A stretch of DNA of 64,000 bases from Cyanophora paradoxa (Eukaryota; Glaucocystophyceae; Cyanophorales; Cyanophoraceae). Shown here piece by piece: positions 22,691 to 35,794 of this stretch. The stretch lies in NCBI GenBank assembly GCA_004431415.1, contig QPMI01000048.1:186001-250000 (forward strand), written 5' to 3'. The position numbers and the translations under genes were made by a program. Each line of letters starts with the position of its first letter. Position 1 is the stretch's first letter. The notes beneath the pieces were generated by a model, which was not told the DNA's origin, made no database searches, and saw nothing but the letters and a program-made list of their open reading frames with translations.

Positions 22691-22796
22691 GCTACCCCCT
22701 CCTCTCTACTATCTGCGAAGCAGAAAGTTCTATCGTATCGCTGCAGTATTCTAGATAAGGTGTTCGAAAGGTTCATAGTCTTGCCGATTTGTGCTA

Positions 22797-25346
22797 TTAG
22801 AGCTCCTGAGAAGCCCAGATGTCTGTGAGACAGACAGAGGTTGCCTTGCAGCTCTCGAGGAGGCCCCTCACGAGCGTCCGGTCGTCCTCGGGGCTGGTCA
22901 GGAGGGCCGCCTGGAGGGATTCCGCCCCGAGGATGCCGTGCCCGCCCTTCTCCCACTGAAGCCGCGAGGGCTGCCTGAGGACCAAGCCCCGCGCCCTCAG
23001 CCACCCGAGGAACTGCGCATGCGCGCGGGGCGTGAGAAGGGCGTGCGCGGGGTGGGATGGTCGGGGGCGGGGTAGGGGAGGGGTACGGGCCTGTACGGCG
23101 GCATCCTCGCCCCCGATGTTCGAGGGGGTAAACTCGAAGACGATGTTCTTGACGCGCCTCGCCTGCGCATCGCGGGCTCGAATCCACGAGGAAATATCTC
23201 GAAATGAGGGCGGAAGGTACCGCGATCAGGGATTCGCGTACCCCGACCTGGAGAGAAAGTAGGTAGCGGGCTCCTGCCCGCTGGGCGCCTCTCCGGCTGC
23301 CGCGAATCGCCTCGGCGGTGCCTTTAGCCCTCCTCTAGCTGGTTAGCCGCGCGTCCGTTAGGAATCCGCTCCGTGGGTCGGTTCGGCGAGCTACTCCAGC
23401 GGACACCAGCGGCGGCTTCAGCAGCTGCTCTCTCGTTCAGCCCAAGCACTTCTCTGCGGCAGCGATCGGCCGCCCGCGGCTATGGGGCCGGCGACCTGCG
23501 CTGCGCCCGCGCAGATGATCGTCGGTCGTGTGAGTGCACGCCCGCGTCGCGGCCGTGGGCGTCGCGGCCGCACAGATGCTTGGATTCCTGGCGAGGCGAC
23601 GTGCTTCTGAGCACTCGGGCGGCCCGGGGCCTCCCAACCCCCGCCGCAGCGGACTCCGCGCGCGCGCGCGCCAGCTGGAGGAGGTATCTCTCGGCCGAGG
23701 AGCACAGGTCGCCGGCTGCGGCCGGCGATGCTGTGCGCCCGCCGGTTTTCACCCGGGCTCTCACGGGCTCCGGTTTCCGGCCCTCCCTGGGGTTAGTCGG
23801 CCTTGCTCTCTTAGTGCGCTTCTTCCCTGCCAAATTGAGGGCTATAGTTCAGGCTCAGCCGCTTCGACCTCATCCTCGCTTATACATCGGTCCTCTCTGT
23901 AGGCGCCCTTGTCCTGAGGGGGGTTATAGTAGCTCTGCTCTGCTTCGGCTCTCTAGGCAGGTGTAGGCAGTGCTTCTAGGCAGGTATAGGCCCCTTTCTC
24001 CAGTACAATAGCTCCACCCGGTCCGATGTCCGAAAGGCTTGTTCCCGTAGGCTCATCTCTCGACTTGACACAGATGGACACTGCAGTCATATCCCTAGCC
24101 ATTTGTCTTGGTGTGTGCGAATTCATTTGTACCGCGATCAGGCCCTCCGCCCCGCGGAGCGCCGCCGGCTCGTGGCCCTCCACATCGACCTGCGGGGGTA
24201 CGTCGATTTCGAGGGGTACACCGCCGCCCCGGCCGCCCTCCGCCGACCTTCATGACCAGGATCTCGGCGCCCGGGGGTACGGCGTCGTCGAGGCGGACGG
24301 TCTCGACGCTGTAGGGGAGGAGCTGGGGCCCGCGGGCCTCGGCCGCGCCCGCGCCGCCGCCGGACTCGTCCGACGTGGTGAATGCCCCGCCGACGTTGTG
24401 CTCGGGCACCCGCACCGAGAACCGGCGGCCTGCGCGCGCGGGCGCCGGCGCGGGCGGTCAGCATATGCATCCCAGAGGCGGCGCGGCGGGCGGGAAAGGA
24501 AAGCGGCGGGGCCGACCCGTGACGTCCGAGGCGGCGTTCTCGTGGATCTTTAGCAGATCGAATCCGTTGATTGCGGCGGAGGCTGCCAGGTGGGCGGCGA
24601 CGCTCCGCTGGACTTCGAAGGCGTGCGCGGGGCAGCGCAGCGCTGAAGCGAGCAGCGAGTAGAACCCGAGCTGCGGGGCGGCGGTCGGCATCGCGCGGCG
24701 GCGCTCGGCGGCGGTCGCCACGTGCACGGGCGGGCGCCGGTCGCACGTTCGAGCCTACGTCGACGAAGACGCGGCTTCCCGGGCGGCTCGTCGCGCAGCG
24801 ATCGCGAAGAAGCGCGCTCACAAGGGCGGTGATGTGCCTGCGGCTTCAAATTCAAACCGTGCAGACATCTGCCTCGCCCAGCGAGGCAGGAGATCGCACG
24901 GCTCCCAGAAGCCGTGGTTGAATATGGTGTTGGAGACGTGGTGGTCCTGACCCGGGTCCCCGACCGCCATCCAGAACCCCAGGCCGCGACCTCCGAACGC
25001 ATTCTGCGCCTCCACGCTGACGCGACGGATGTATACACGCTGTGCCAAGTTATTGAATGTCAAGACGTATACTAAGATGACGGGAGGGACGCACGTCGTC
25101 GGTTAGCTGATCCAGGACGCCGGTGAAGCCGCGCACGGCCGCGGGGTCGACATTGGTTTCTTGCTGTTCAGCTGCACGCGCGGGATCGAGAGAGCCAGCA
25201 AAGAGGACTTCGTCATCGCTTCGAATTCGCGCGTCAGAATGCAAGTCCGGGCTCGCCCAGATCCGCGCCAACGCGACGAGAGCGACGAGGACTAAGATTG
25301 CGCCCGCGAGCACGGCCGGTCGAGACTTCTGCGGCGCGAGCCTCAT
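22797..25346 (-). CDS. FkbM-family SAM-dependent methyltransferase with N-terminal membrane anchor
   Basis: Predicted methyltransferase, perhaps on glycans or small molecules in the Golgi or secretory system; the substrate is unknown. ATG 25346 gives a short basic start and one hydrophobic span (AVLAGAILVLVALVALARIW), a type II anchor. The next exon has RVYIRRVSVEAQNAFGG and HHVSNTIFNHGFWEPCDLLP. The SAM-binding motif is split by an intron: GSRVFVDVGSN (about 24765), then LGFYSLLASALRCPAHAFEV (from 24684). SVETVRLDDAVPPGAEILVM leads into VDVEGHEPAALRGAEGLIA (about 24198-24142), the hallmark FkbM block. ARRVKNIVFEFTPSNIGGED (from 23162) and FLGWLRARGLVLRQP follow. It ends CLTDIWASQEL with TAA at 22797-22799. 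The intron 24141-23163 is about 980 nt, far longer than its neighbours. Divergent from SCC3 with a gap of about 210 bp. Confidence 0.85.
23163..24141. other. Unusually long intron of the FkbM gene
   Basis: About 980 nt between GLIA and the ARRVKNIVFEF exon, where other introns of this gene are about 55-90 nt. It has a small local repeat (ctaggcaggt(g/a)taggc twice near 23950-23990) and a 197-codon plus-strand open frame with no recognisable motif. It may be a decayed insertion. Confidence 0.5.
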
Positions 25347-25558
25347 CTTAGACCGTCGGGCGATCACTGCGATGCTCGCGAGGCTTTGGGGGCGACAGGT
25401 CTCCGTCGCCAGTACCCCCCCCGACGGTCCCGCCACTGTTCCGCCAGCGCCTCGGCGGCCTCGCGAGCGCAAGGAACTGAGCGTAGCAGACTTGTAGAAT
25501 ACCCGGAAGCTGCGTGTGGATCCCCGGCGGTCAGGCAGCGCCCACTTTGAACGCCGCC

Positions 25559-28500
25559 ATGGTCCAGCTGCGAGCTCGCGCATCCGGCTCTGACGCCGAT
25601 GCCAAGAAGAAGAGAAGGAAGGATGAAGTGATAGCGTGAGCCCCGCGTCCTGAGCCCCAGACCCCTCGGCGAACGTGCATCCTGAGGCCTGACGCGCTGC
25701 ACCGCGACCCCGCCGCGCAGGGACCTCGTCGGCGAGGAATCAGAGCAGGAGGATGCGGAGGAGAGCGATGCCGAGGAGGACTACACCCCGAAGGCCGCCG
25801 GCAAGAAGGTGCGGCGCCCTGTTCAAAGTTGTTTCGACAGCGAGCGGTCTGCGAGCGCTCGCCGTCGAGTGCGTGGCCACTCATTGACGATGTAATGCGC
25901 TTACGCGACCATGCACGCCTGCAGAAGGCCGGGAGGGCGGAGGGCACGCCTGCGTCCGGCTCTGCGAAGCAGAAGGCCGGAAAGCGGACCTCGAAGAGCC
26001 CGGGAGCGGAGGATGGAGACGAGGAGTCGCCGGCAAAAGTCCCCGACGCGGACGCGCCCGCCAAGAAGAAAGGAAAGACGGCGGGCGAGGGGAAGAAGAA
26101 GGCTGGCGCGGCAGGCAAACAGGGATCGCGCCACGCGGTTGAGAACCTCTCTCTGCACGGTGTGAATGCGTAGGTTTGAAAGTTCCCGCGCCCGCTCACG
26201 CTTCGCGCCGACGTACGCAGAGATCATTTTGAACCACTCGGATAGCATCGGCATGGCCGCGGAGGAGTGGCGCAAGCGCTTCAGCGAGGACAACGTCGCG
26301 CAGTCCGTCGCGGACCTCGTCGTGCTCATCGCTCAGGTCCTCGCCGGCGCGGCGGTCCGCGAACGAGAACGGACTTGATCCGTTCCCGCGCAGGCCTCCG
26401 GCTGCCCGGGCGACGTCAGCGCCGAGGCCGTCTCGAACAACCGCATCGACGAAACGATCCAGGAGCTCGCTGAGTCTTTCCCGGAGGCGCGGGCCCCCCC
26501 GCCGCGCTTCCCGCCCGGCCGCCGCCTCACCCGCCCGCCTTCCTGCAGGACGCGGACCTGGGCTTCTTCTCGATGAACACCAAGGAAGGGAAGCAGTACG
26601 TGCGCAACTACCTGGACTTCTGGGACAAGGTGGTCGCTCAGGTGAGAAGGGAGCGGAAGCGCGGGCGCGCCGCGGGCGGGCGCGCAGCTCAGTCCCTTTT
26701 CCCGCAGGCGTACAACTTCGACCTCTTTGAGAAGGGGGGATTCATGGAACTCCTTCTTCGCTGGGTCACGCAGCTGGCCTGGTGCGGGCCCGCTTCCTTT
26801 CTCCTCCTTTCCTGCTCCGCCCTTCTCGGACCGACCCGCCCGCAGCTCGGCCGTAAACCCGTTCCGGCACACGGCGACCGCCGTCGGCTGCCGCGTCGCC
26901 GACGGCATCATCGCCGCCGCCGAAGAGACCAAGGACCGCGCCGACGAGGCCGAGCGTCGGCTGAAGGCGGAGGAGAAAAAGGGTACCCGGCGCTGCTCTT
27001 TCTAGTTTTCGTCTTCCCTTCTCTGAGCGCCGCGCAGCCAAGAAGAACAAGGAAGCGATCAAATCGTCGAAGGACCTTCTGGACTCGAGCCGGGAGGCCC
27101 TGAAGGCTTTGGAGGACCACCTGAACAATATCTTTACGGGGTACCCCTCCTTTTCTCCTCTTTTGCGGTACCCCGGTCCGACTGACCCGGATACAGGATC
27201 TTCGTGCACCGGTACCGCGACCAGATCCCGGCCGTCCGCGCCCTCGCAATCCGCGCCCTCGGTGGGTGGATCATCCACTACCCCGACTACTTCGCCCAGG
27301 CACGCGTACCCCCCTCCCGCTTTCACTCATATCTTTCGAACCGACCGGGGTACGCAGGACAAGTACGTCAAGTACCTCGGCTGGACCATGTCCGACAAGG
27401 CGCGTCGAACCCCCGCCCCCCGCCCCGCCCCCCCCCCAAGCCTCTCACGTACCCCCCCGCAGTCGCCCGAGGTCCGCAAGGCGACTCTGGCAGCACTCAC
27501 GGAGCTGTACAAGGTGAGATCGGGGCGTGCTGAGAGCGGGCTCTCCACCCGCCGGGCCGTGGAAAGCCGGGAGCGGCTAAGGGCGTCTTGGATGCGACCT
27601 GGAGCGCGGGCCGGGGTCGCCGCCCCGCCTGACAAGCCTTTTCCAGGTCGAGTCAGTGTCCGCGCGCTTCGCAGTCTTCACCGCGCGCTTTGCGCCCCGC
27701 ATGGTCGAGACCGGTCCGCCCTCCCGCCCGCCCGCACGCCCGCCCGCACCGGCCTGCCTCCGGACGCTCTGACGCGCCCGGGCGGGGTACGTACAGTGCG
27801 GGACACGGACCGCGCGGTGGCCGCCGACGCGATCCGCCTATGCCAGGAGGTCCTCCGGTCCGCCAAACCCCCCCCCTCCCCTCCCCCCCTCCCCCCCCTC
27901 CCCTCCGCTACCGATCTCGCCTTTGCACATAGAAGACAGCTCCTAGCCTAGATGCCGTTCCCTCTATCTGCTCCCCTCCCCTCCCCTCGCGGGCTTCCCT
28001 AGACTAGAGACAGGGGCTCTAGACAGGTCCAGAGACCCACCTGTCGTTGGTTATCTCGCGCCCACTCCCCTCCCCTCGCGGACTTCTATAGACGCGGTTC
28101 TAGAAACGGGCTCCTGCCCTTCCCGTGGGCCCCCCTTGCCGCCCTCTGACGCCGGCGCCCGGGCGGCAGGACGGGGAAGCTCTCGCCTGAAGACATTCTC
28201 GAGATCTACGCATTCGCCCTCGACGACGACAAGTGCGCCAGAGCCCACCAGACCATCCCTCATCCCTCTCGAATCTCTTCCTACCTCTCAGCTTCTTTCT
28301 AAAGCTCCAAGCTGAGAGTTCTTCCTATCCTATCTAACTCCTCCAAGTTCTTCGCATCCAACCCCGAATCCCTCGCCGCCTGACGCTGCGTTCCCCCACC
28401 CCGCCGCGGCAGGGCCCCGCGGGACGCGGCGGCCGAGTTCCTCGCCACGCACGTGACCAAGTACCACGTACCCTCCCTCAAGGCCGGCGGTCCGTACCCA

Positions 28501-31500
28501 CCCTCCTCGTGCAAACTCGTCCACAAATCTAGTACTCGCCTAGTCTTTCTTCTAGTTCATAAATGTTGGCGTCCTGGGCGTTAAAACGGCGCCCCGCCCG
28601 CCCTCCCGCCCAGCCAGAGCTTGTGCGCCGGCCTCACGTACCCCCCTCCCCCCCTCCTCCTCCCCCGGCGCAGGCGGCAAGCAGAAGAGTTCGGACGAGG
28701 CCCTCCAGGTGAGGACCCAGTCGAAATCATAAACGGATTACAGTCCGAGTTAGGGACGAATCTTGATTCGATCCGATCAGATCCGGCGGCTGCTGGAGTT
28801 CCTGCGGACGGCGCGGATCACGCAGGCGGCGGTCGCGCGCTTCGTGCAGGCCCTCTGGCGCCACCTCCCCGTCGCCCGCGTGCGTCCCGACAACCTATCT
28901 GATTCGATCTGATCTGATCTGATCTGATCTCGCAGGACATGGGCGCGATGACGGACCTGCTGCTGGCCGAGGCGGTGGGGAGCGTCAAGGGCGCGAACGG
29001 CGCCGGCGGGGAGGAGGGCGAGGGCGAGGGGGAGGGGGGCGAGGAGGAGGAGGAGGAGGAGGCGACTCAGGACGAGAACCGCAGGAAGGCGCGCTCAGAG
29101 TTCGAGGGCGCTCGCGCCCCGCGCCGCCCAAAACTAGGCGGGACCGGACGGGACCCCTAGCGGAGCGCCCCGCGCCGCCTGGCGCCGGACCCGCTCCCGA
29201 ACCTGAGCTAGGCTGGGCCGGCCAGACGAGTCCGGCCCCTCGGCTCGGCTCGAAGCTTACGGAACGCGGGGGGCGCAGAGCGGGGGCGGGGGCGGGCGCC
29301 TGGCGGACGACGAGGAACTCCACGCCATGCTCGTGCGCCCCGCCCCGGCCCGCCCCGTCCTACCGTCCCGGCTGCCTCTAGACGGAAGCCTGCGGCCTGT
29401 AGACAGGGCAGCGGCCACCAATCGGAACTTGTCCGACCCCATCTCGACCCTATCTAGCCTTATCCGACCTTGCCAGCCTCCGCTGCCTAAGTCTAGAAGT
29501 CCTCGCCCTTCGGAACCCGCGCCCGAGGGCCACGGTCTGTAGAGAGGTCCTCGGCCGCGAGCTTTAGGGCCAGCCTATGACTCGCCGAGCGAGCTCAAGC
29601 GCTTGTCCCGCGCAGGCCCGCCCCGCCCTTCCCCCCTCGTCCGCCAACCGACGACGCCCCCCGCAGGTGCGGCTGATGGCGGCGTGCGCGGCGGTGGCGA
29701 GCGAGGAGGCCGCCCGCCAGACCGCCTCCAAGGCCGACAAGGTCCGCCCGCCCGCCCGGGCGCACCCGTCTAGGCGGGGCGTTGCTGTTTAGAGGTCCCT
29801 GGAGGGAGAGGGAGCAAGCAAAGCAGCAAAGCTGCCGGGCGTGTAGCACAGTCTCTGACTGGCGCCGTGGCGCGCAGGCGGCGGCGGTGAAGGCGCTGGA
29901 GGGGATGACCGGCCGCCTCATGACCGCCCTCCCCAAGGTGCCGTCCCCCCGCGCGTCGCCTCTCCCTGGGCCGCATCGGCTCTGCAGTCGGGTGGCCATG
30001 CAGCCCTGAGCTCCCTCGCCCTCTAAGCCGGCCCTCTCTCAGGCTACGCCGCCTCGCTCCTCTAGAATCGCGCTTGTAAACGCGGGGGCTCGCGTCCCTG
30101 CGGGCCCTGTCCCTGTCACGCCCTTAGGCAGTTGCCTCGCCCCACTTCAGCCTTAGTCACTTTTCCTGCGGGTCGGGTCCCTGAGCTCCCTCGCCCGCAG
30201 CTGCTACGCAAGTTCGGGGCGGACGACCGCAAGCTGACGGACCTCCTCGCGCTGCCCCGGGTACGCCCCCGCGGGCTCAGATCTCAGATGAGAGACAGCG
30301 CTCAGATGTCGCCCGTCTCCCTCCCTAGCGTTTTGCGTTAGCTTTTGCAGCTTTAGCGTTTAGCCTCCACTCCATTCTTAGCGTTAGCTTATTAGCTGCC
30401 CCGGGTCCGCTCCGCCCTCGCGAGCTGAAGGCTTCGCTCTCGGCCCTTCTCCTCCTCCTCCGCCTGACTCTTCTCGCCCCCGGGCGCAGCACTTCGACCT
30501 GCAGCAGTACGTCGTGCAGCGCAAGGAGAAGGCCTTCAACGATACCGTCCAGGCGCGCTGTTTGAGAGAGACCGCGTATCTGAACATCTGTTCTAACATT
30601 TAGCTTCGCCAAACTGTTTGGAGCCGCGGATATCATTGTTATCATCTGCCGCCGCTGCTCTAACTGTTCTTTCTGACCGTTGTTTGTTGTTTTACAGGCC
30701 CTCGCCGGGATCGTCCGGAAGGGCGTGAGGGAGTCGACGCTGGTCGCCTCGGCGGCGGCCCTGCGGCGCTTCGCGACGGGCGGGCACAAGCTGCAGCCGG
30801 CGGCCGCCTCGGCCGTCCTCGGCCTCGCCGGCGACCTCCTCAAGGGCCTCACCAAGGCCTGGAAGGACCTCAAGGTACGAAAGAATCGAACCCAGTACTC
30901 AAAACGCTAGTTAGTTAGAGGCTAAGCACGGGCTCTTTGCAGGCGGGCAAGAAGGCGGCGGAGGGCGCGGCGGCGGCGCTGCGGGCCGCCCTCCTCCGCC
31001 TCTACGCCCTCCAGGTACCATCCGCCCACTCCCCTCCTCTTTCTCCTCCGCCTCACGCGCCCCGCGGCGCAGGGCCAGCTGCCGCTGGAGGGGGCCCCCG
31101 AGCTCGCCAAGGCCCTCCTCGACATTCTCTCCTCCCGCCAGGCCCGCCCCTCTTCTTCCCGTTGACACGAGCGATCCATGAGCTCGACTGCGCGGCCATA
31201 GCTCGTAGCTCATGATAGATGATAGATGCCTCCCGTCACTCCCTCGCCTCCTCTCACCCACCTCCCATTCCACCTTTCGCGCGTCTCCCTTAAGAGCTCG
31301 ATCGCGCGGCCCCCCCACCACTCCCCCTCCCGCCTTTCCTCGCCCCCTCTCACCCGCCTTCCCCCGCAGGCGGCGACGGGGGAGGTGCCCGACGAGGCCA
31401 TCCAGCGCGCCCTCGAGGCCGCCTGCGCCCACCTCGTCCAGGTCAGTCTGAAATCTAAAATCCACTCTAGAAAGGATCCGCTGCGATAGAAGCATATCAG

Positions 31501-34500
31501 GCGCATATTATATTATTTGAAGGCCCTTCGGCGCGCCCTCGGGGCCGCCTGCGCATACCTCGTCCAGGTTCCCCTCCCCCTCCCCCTCCTCCTCTCTCTC
31601 TTTCGCACTCTCTTCCGTCCCCTGACTTGGTTGCAGCGGGCGAACACGGCGGCGCAGGCGGACGAGCCCTCCGAGGAGGCGTTCCGCGCCCTCGAGGAGG
31701 TGCCCCCCCCCCCCCCCCCCTTCGAATTCGTTAGATTATCTCAGAATCTTGGGCGCCCGCCCCGCTCATAGATAGATGATAGATCCTGAGCATTTGATCC
31801 TGGAGCTTCTTCACGCTCCGGCTAGGGGTTTGACTCCAGCTTTACGCCAGCCCCGCTCATAGATCATATCTAAGAAGACTCATAGAAGATCATATCGAAT
31901 AAGATTCATAGAAGATCGTATCGAAGAAGAGTCTTAGAAGATCGTATCTAGCGCGCTGTGAGACCCCAGCTTTACGACATAGTAGACGCCCGCCCCGCTC
32001 GCCCGCCCTGACGCCGGCCGGCCCTCCCCCCCGCCCCTCAGCTGCGGGACGAGTACCTGGGCGCGCTCTCCTCGCTCCTCGCCGAGTCCTCCTCCCCGGG
32101 CGTCCGCGACCAGGTACCCCCTCCCCCCCTTCATCCCCCCCCCCCATCCCTCCCCCCCCGCCCGCCCCTCCCGAGCGCTCACGCGGGCCGGGGCCCGCGG
32201 CAGTGCATCCTGCGGGCCTCCGATCTTCTGTACGGCCTCTCCGCCCTCCAGGTCCTTTCCCGCCCCCCTCCTCTGCTTACTGGGCTAACCTGTCTGTTTC
32301 TTGAGCTCACTTCCTTTCTTGCTTGCTCGCCTCAGCACCTCGTGAAGACGGCGAAGGGCCTGCCGGCGGCGGCGCGGGAGGCGGCGGAGAGGGCGGCACG
32401 GGCCGTGCTCGACCCGCAGCTCGTCCAGCGCATCGTCGCGCGCGCCTGCGAGGCCCTCGACGAGAGCGGTGCGCGCAGAACAACAACGAGTCAGAGCAAC
32501 AGCGGCTCGGCTGGCGCTTCCTTGTAAATTCAAGCGAGAAGAAGACTGACGGCGCGGGGCGCGCAGAGGGGGAGGACGAGGGCGGCGCCACCCCCCGCCT
32601 CGTCGTCGCCGTCTACCGCTTGGCCAGCGACGGTACCCTCCCCGCCGAGGAGGTCCGCGAACGCCGTACCCCCACGCATCCCTTCACGCAGCACTCTCAC
32701 CTGTACCCTCCCCCGCAGGCCCTGGCCCCGCTCTTCGCCCGCTGGGGATCCTCCCCCGTCAGCGCCAGGGCCAAGGAGGCGCTGAAGCTGGTTCGTGTAC
32801 CCCGGTGTGGGGGGTACGGGCCTTGTTTGATTCGGAGGGGGGTACGCAGATCTTCAAAGACATAAAGGGCACCTCCGGGCCGCTGCACGAGGCGCTTCCG
32901 GCGATCCAGGCCGGCGCCATCATCCGGGTACGCCCTCATTCCTACAGAGCTGTGCTAAATTCGATCCAAACCGATTCGTGTACCCCCGCAGGCCTTTTCG
33001 ATGCACGCGGAGAGCGGCGCGACGGACAAGGGCGCCAACATGGCCCGCTCCGTCGCTCGCGATTTCGCCCAGTTCTACTCCTTCCGGTGCCGTTTCTTTC
33101 TGCATTTCGTGTACCCCCCTTTCCTCCCCACCCCTCTTCTTACCCTCTATCCAGAGACGGGAAGGGTGACAAGGGTGATTTGCCACTGGCAAAGGTCCTC
33201 TCGACCGGTACGCCCCCTCTCTCCTCTCTCTCCCCCCGAACGTGTACCCCTCTGATCCGAATCAGTGGCGTCGTGGGCGCTGGCCCGGCCCGGCCGCTCC
33301 GACATTCTGTTCTCGCTCCAGCCCTACTACCCCCGCATGACCCGCCCCGAGGCCGTGCACACGTGCGGCGTACCCCTCCCCGTTCCTTAGCTGTGCTGAT
33401 CGCGTACCCCCCTTTCTCTGCAGGCTCAAGGCCGTAGAGGAAGCCGCGGGACGGCAGGCCGTCAGCGGCAAGGAGCTCGACGACGACGTGCGTTCTCGTA
33501 CCCCCCCTCGGACGTCCCGGGGGGTACCGACGCAGTCGCAGGCGCGGGAGCACGTGGAGACGTTCCGCTCGCACCTCGACAAGCTGGCGAAGGGCGAGAA
33601 GGCGCGGCATCGAATCCGCCCGGGTGCATTCTTCGTCGAATTGACGCCTTTTGTAGGTCGAGAAGACCCCGGTGGCCCCTGGCGCTGGGGCCGCCTCGCG
33701 GCGCGTCGCCGGCGGCGGCAAGCGCCTCGCGATGGACGGTGCGCCGCGGTGTTGTACACCCCCTCCGCCCTCGCCCCCCCACTGAAACTGAACGCGCGCG
33801 TACCCGTCAGACGCGGCGAGCGAGGCGTCGGCGACGCCGGCGAAGCCTCCGGCGAAGAAGCAGAAGAAGCCGGCGGCCAAGAAGGCGAAGAAGGCGAAGG
33901 AGGAAAGCGAAGACGAGGAGGAGGAGGAAGGCGGGGAGGGGGGGGTGCAGGACGGTGCCTTGATCTCAAGCCCTCAGAACTGCTCAGAGGTCGTTCTCGT
34001 TTCCGACCCGCCGGGGGCGCAGCGGAGGAGGAGGCGGCGCCCCTCTCGCGGCGGCGGGCGCCGACGCAGCGGGCGGCGGCGGTTGCGGGGCCGAAGCCGG
34101 TGTACCGCGAGGAGGAGGAGGAGGAGGAGGAGGAGGAGGAGGAGGAGGAGGAGCGGCCCCAGGGCAAGAGGAAGGCGCCGGCCAAGCCAGCGGCTGCGGC
34201 CAAGCCGGCCGCAGCGGCCAAGCCCGCGGCGGCGGCGAAGCCGGCTGCGAAGGCTGCCGCCGCCGCGCCCGCTCGGCCTGCGCCGGCTCCGAAGGCGGCC
34301 GCCGCGGCGCCGAAGCGAAAGGCGGAGGCGGGGGCGGAGGAGGACGGCGGCTTCAAGCGCCCCGCCCCGCGGCGGCCGGCGGCGCCGGCGCCGGCGCCGG
34401 CGCCCTCGCCGCCCCGCCCATCCAAATCCCTCCGCGCCGAGATGACGCAGGTACCCCTCCGCCCTTTCCCCCCCTTCCTTCCAGATACCCCCCCGCCCTG

Positions 34501-35794
34501 ACGCCGTACCCCAGTCGGACGAGGAGATGGAGGAGGGGTCGGAGAGTGCGGCGGGGTCGTCTTCTCTCGGGGCTTCCTCGATCGCCTCGCGCTTCCAGGT
34601 GCTCCACCTTCGAGCCTCTTTCTGGCTCGCGTCTTAACTCTTAGCTCTAAGCTCTTGAGCCCTTCGTTGAAGTTATCGAGCTCTAATCTGTCTCTCTCGC
34701 TTCTAGCTGTTATCTCTTTACGCTCTTTAAGCTTTAAGCTTTAAGCTTCAAGCTTTAAGCTCTCTAGCTTCATTCCTTCGGGGTTGGGCCCGCCGCTGAC
34801 CTCGCGGCGGCAGCCGCGGCGCTCGGGAGGCTCGGCGCGGGCCTCCCTGACGCCCCTCGAGGACTCCGAGATCCCTGGCTCCGAGGAATTCGCCCCCGGC
34901 CACCGCGAGAAGAAGGTGCGGGGGGCAGGGGGCAGGGAGGAGGGGAGGGGGTACGGGGAGGGCTCAGCGGGGCGCGCTCGCGCGCAGGCGGCGAAGGAGG
35001 CGAAGGTCCGCGCGAAGCAGGCGGAGGCGGCGGCGGTGGCGGCGGCGCAGCGGCGGCGAAAGCAGGAGGAAGAGGAAGAAGAGCAAGAGGAGGAGGAGGA
35101 GGAGGAGGAGGAGCCTCCGCGCCCGCCCATCCGCGGTGCGCTCACGGATTTCGCCCGCCGGCGCCCCCTGTACCCTGGTTCACACTGACCCTGCACCCCC
35201 CTGCAGCCGTCCAGCGGCTCTCGGGCGGTGCCCCGCAAGTGGCCCAGCGGACCTACGGAAGGCTCGCCTCTCCCCGTACCCCTCCCCTCTGACTTCGTTC
35301 TCGTCCTCACGCCCCCCGGCGCGGCGCGCAGGAAGCCGGCGCCGGTCCGGCCGCTCGAGGGCCCGAGCTTCTCGCAGGAGGTCGGGCTCCACGGGGCGGA
35401 CGAGGAGGAGGAGGAGCAGGAGCAAGAGCAGGAGGAGGGCGAGGAGGAGGAGGAGGGGGGGGCGGAAGAGGAGGGCCGCCCGCCGGCGCGCGCCGCCGTT
35501 GAGAAGCGGAAGGCCGAGCCCGCCCAAGAGGAGGAGGAGGAGGAGCAGGAGGTTCGCCCCGCCTTCAACAGGGGTCGAGATGCTAATCCGAGGATATCTT
35601 GGGCTTTAAACCGAGCGCACATATAATTTATCTAATGTGTCATGTTGATGTCTTCATTTCTTTCTTTCGTCATTCTTCATGCCTAATCCTGATTCGATTC
35701 GGCGCAGGAGGAGGAGGAAGACCGCATGTCGCAGACGTCGGACTTCGTGGGGATGGGCGTCGTCAAGGCTGCCGCCGCGCGCCGCCGGCGATGA
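25559..35794 (+). CDS. SCC3: Cohesin subunit SCC3/STAG (sister-chromatid cohesion protein 3)
   Basis: HEAT-repeat subunit that binds the SCC1 kleisin and loads cohesin on chromatin. ATG 25559 starts MVQLRARASGSDADAKKKRR, followed by acidic/lysine-rich exons (nuclear signals). The conserved STAG region runs ILNHSDSIGMAAEEWRKRF (26224), FFSMNTKEGKQYVRNYLDFW (26565), NFDLFEKGGFMELLLRWVTQ (26717), NPFRHTATAVGCRVADGIIA (26853), SSKDLLDSSREALKALEDHL, FVHRYRDQIPAVRALAIRAL (27200), KYVKYLGWTMSDK (27361) and SPEVRKATLAALTELYK (27464). KLSPEDILEIYAFALDDD is at about 28174. HEAT-like helical exons continue to about 33 kb. The tail from about 33.8 kb is Lys/Ala/Pro-rich (AAAKPAAAAKP type) with several poly-Glu runs (34107, 35086, 35403). 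The last exon ends SDFVGMGVVKAAAARRRR-stop. Several dozen short C-rich introns. Individual borders between 28 and 33 kb are approximate. Confidence 0.88.
31861..31951. repeat. Tandem repeat of about 26-27 bp in an SCC3 intron
   Basis: Three diverged units (agatcatatctaagaagact, gatcatatcgaataagattc, gatcgtatcgaagaagagtc, each followed by (c/t)(a/t)tagaa or similar) plus a partial fourth. Confidence 0.8.

Noticed and set aside
33262-34425. Minus-strand open frame of 387 codons opposite SCC3
   Set aside because: Low-complexity Ala/Ser/Arg translation of the antisense of the Lys/Ala/Glu-rich SCC3 tail; no splice logic and no motifs.
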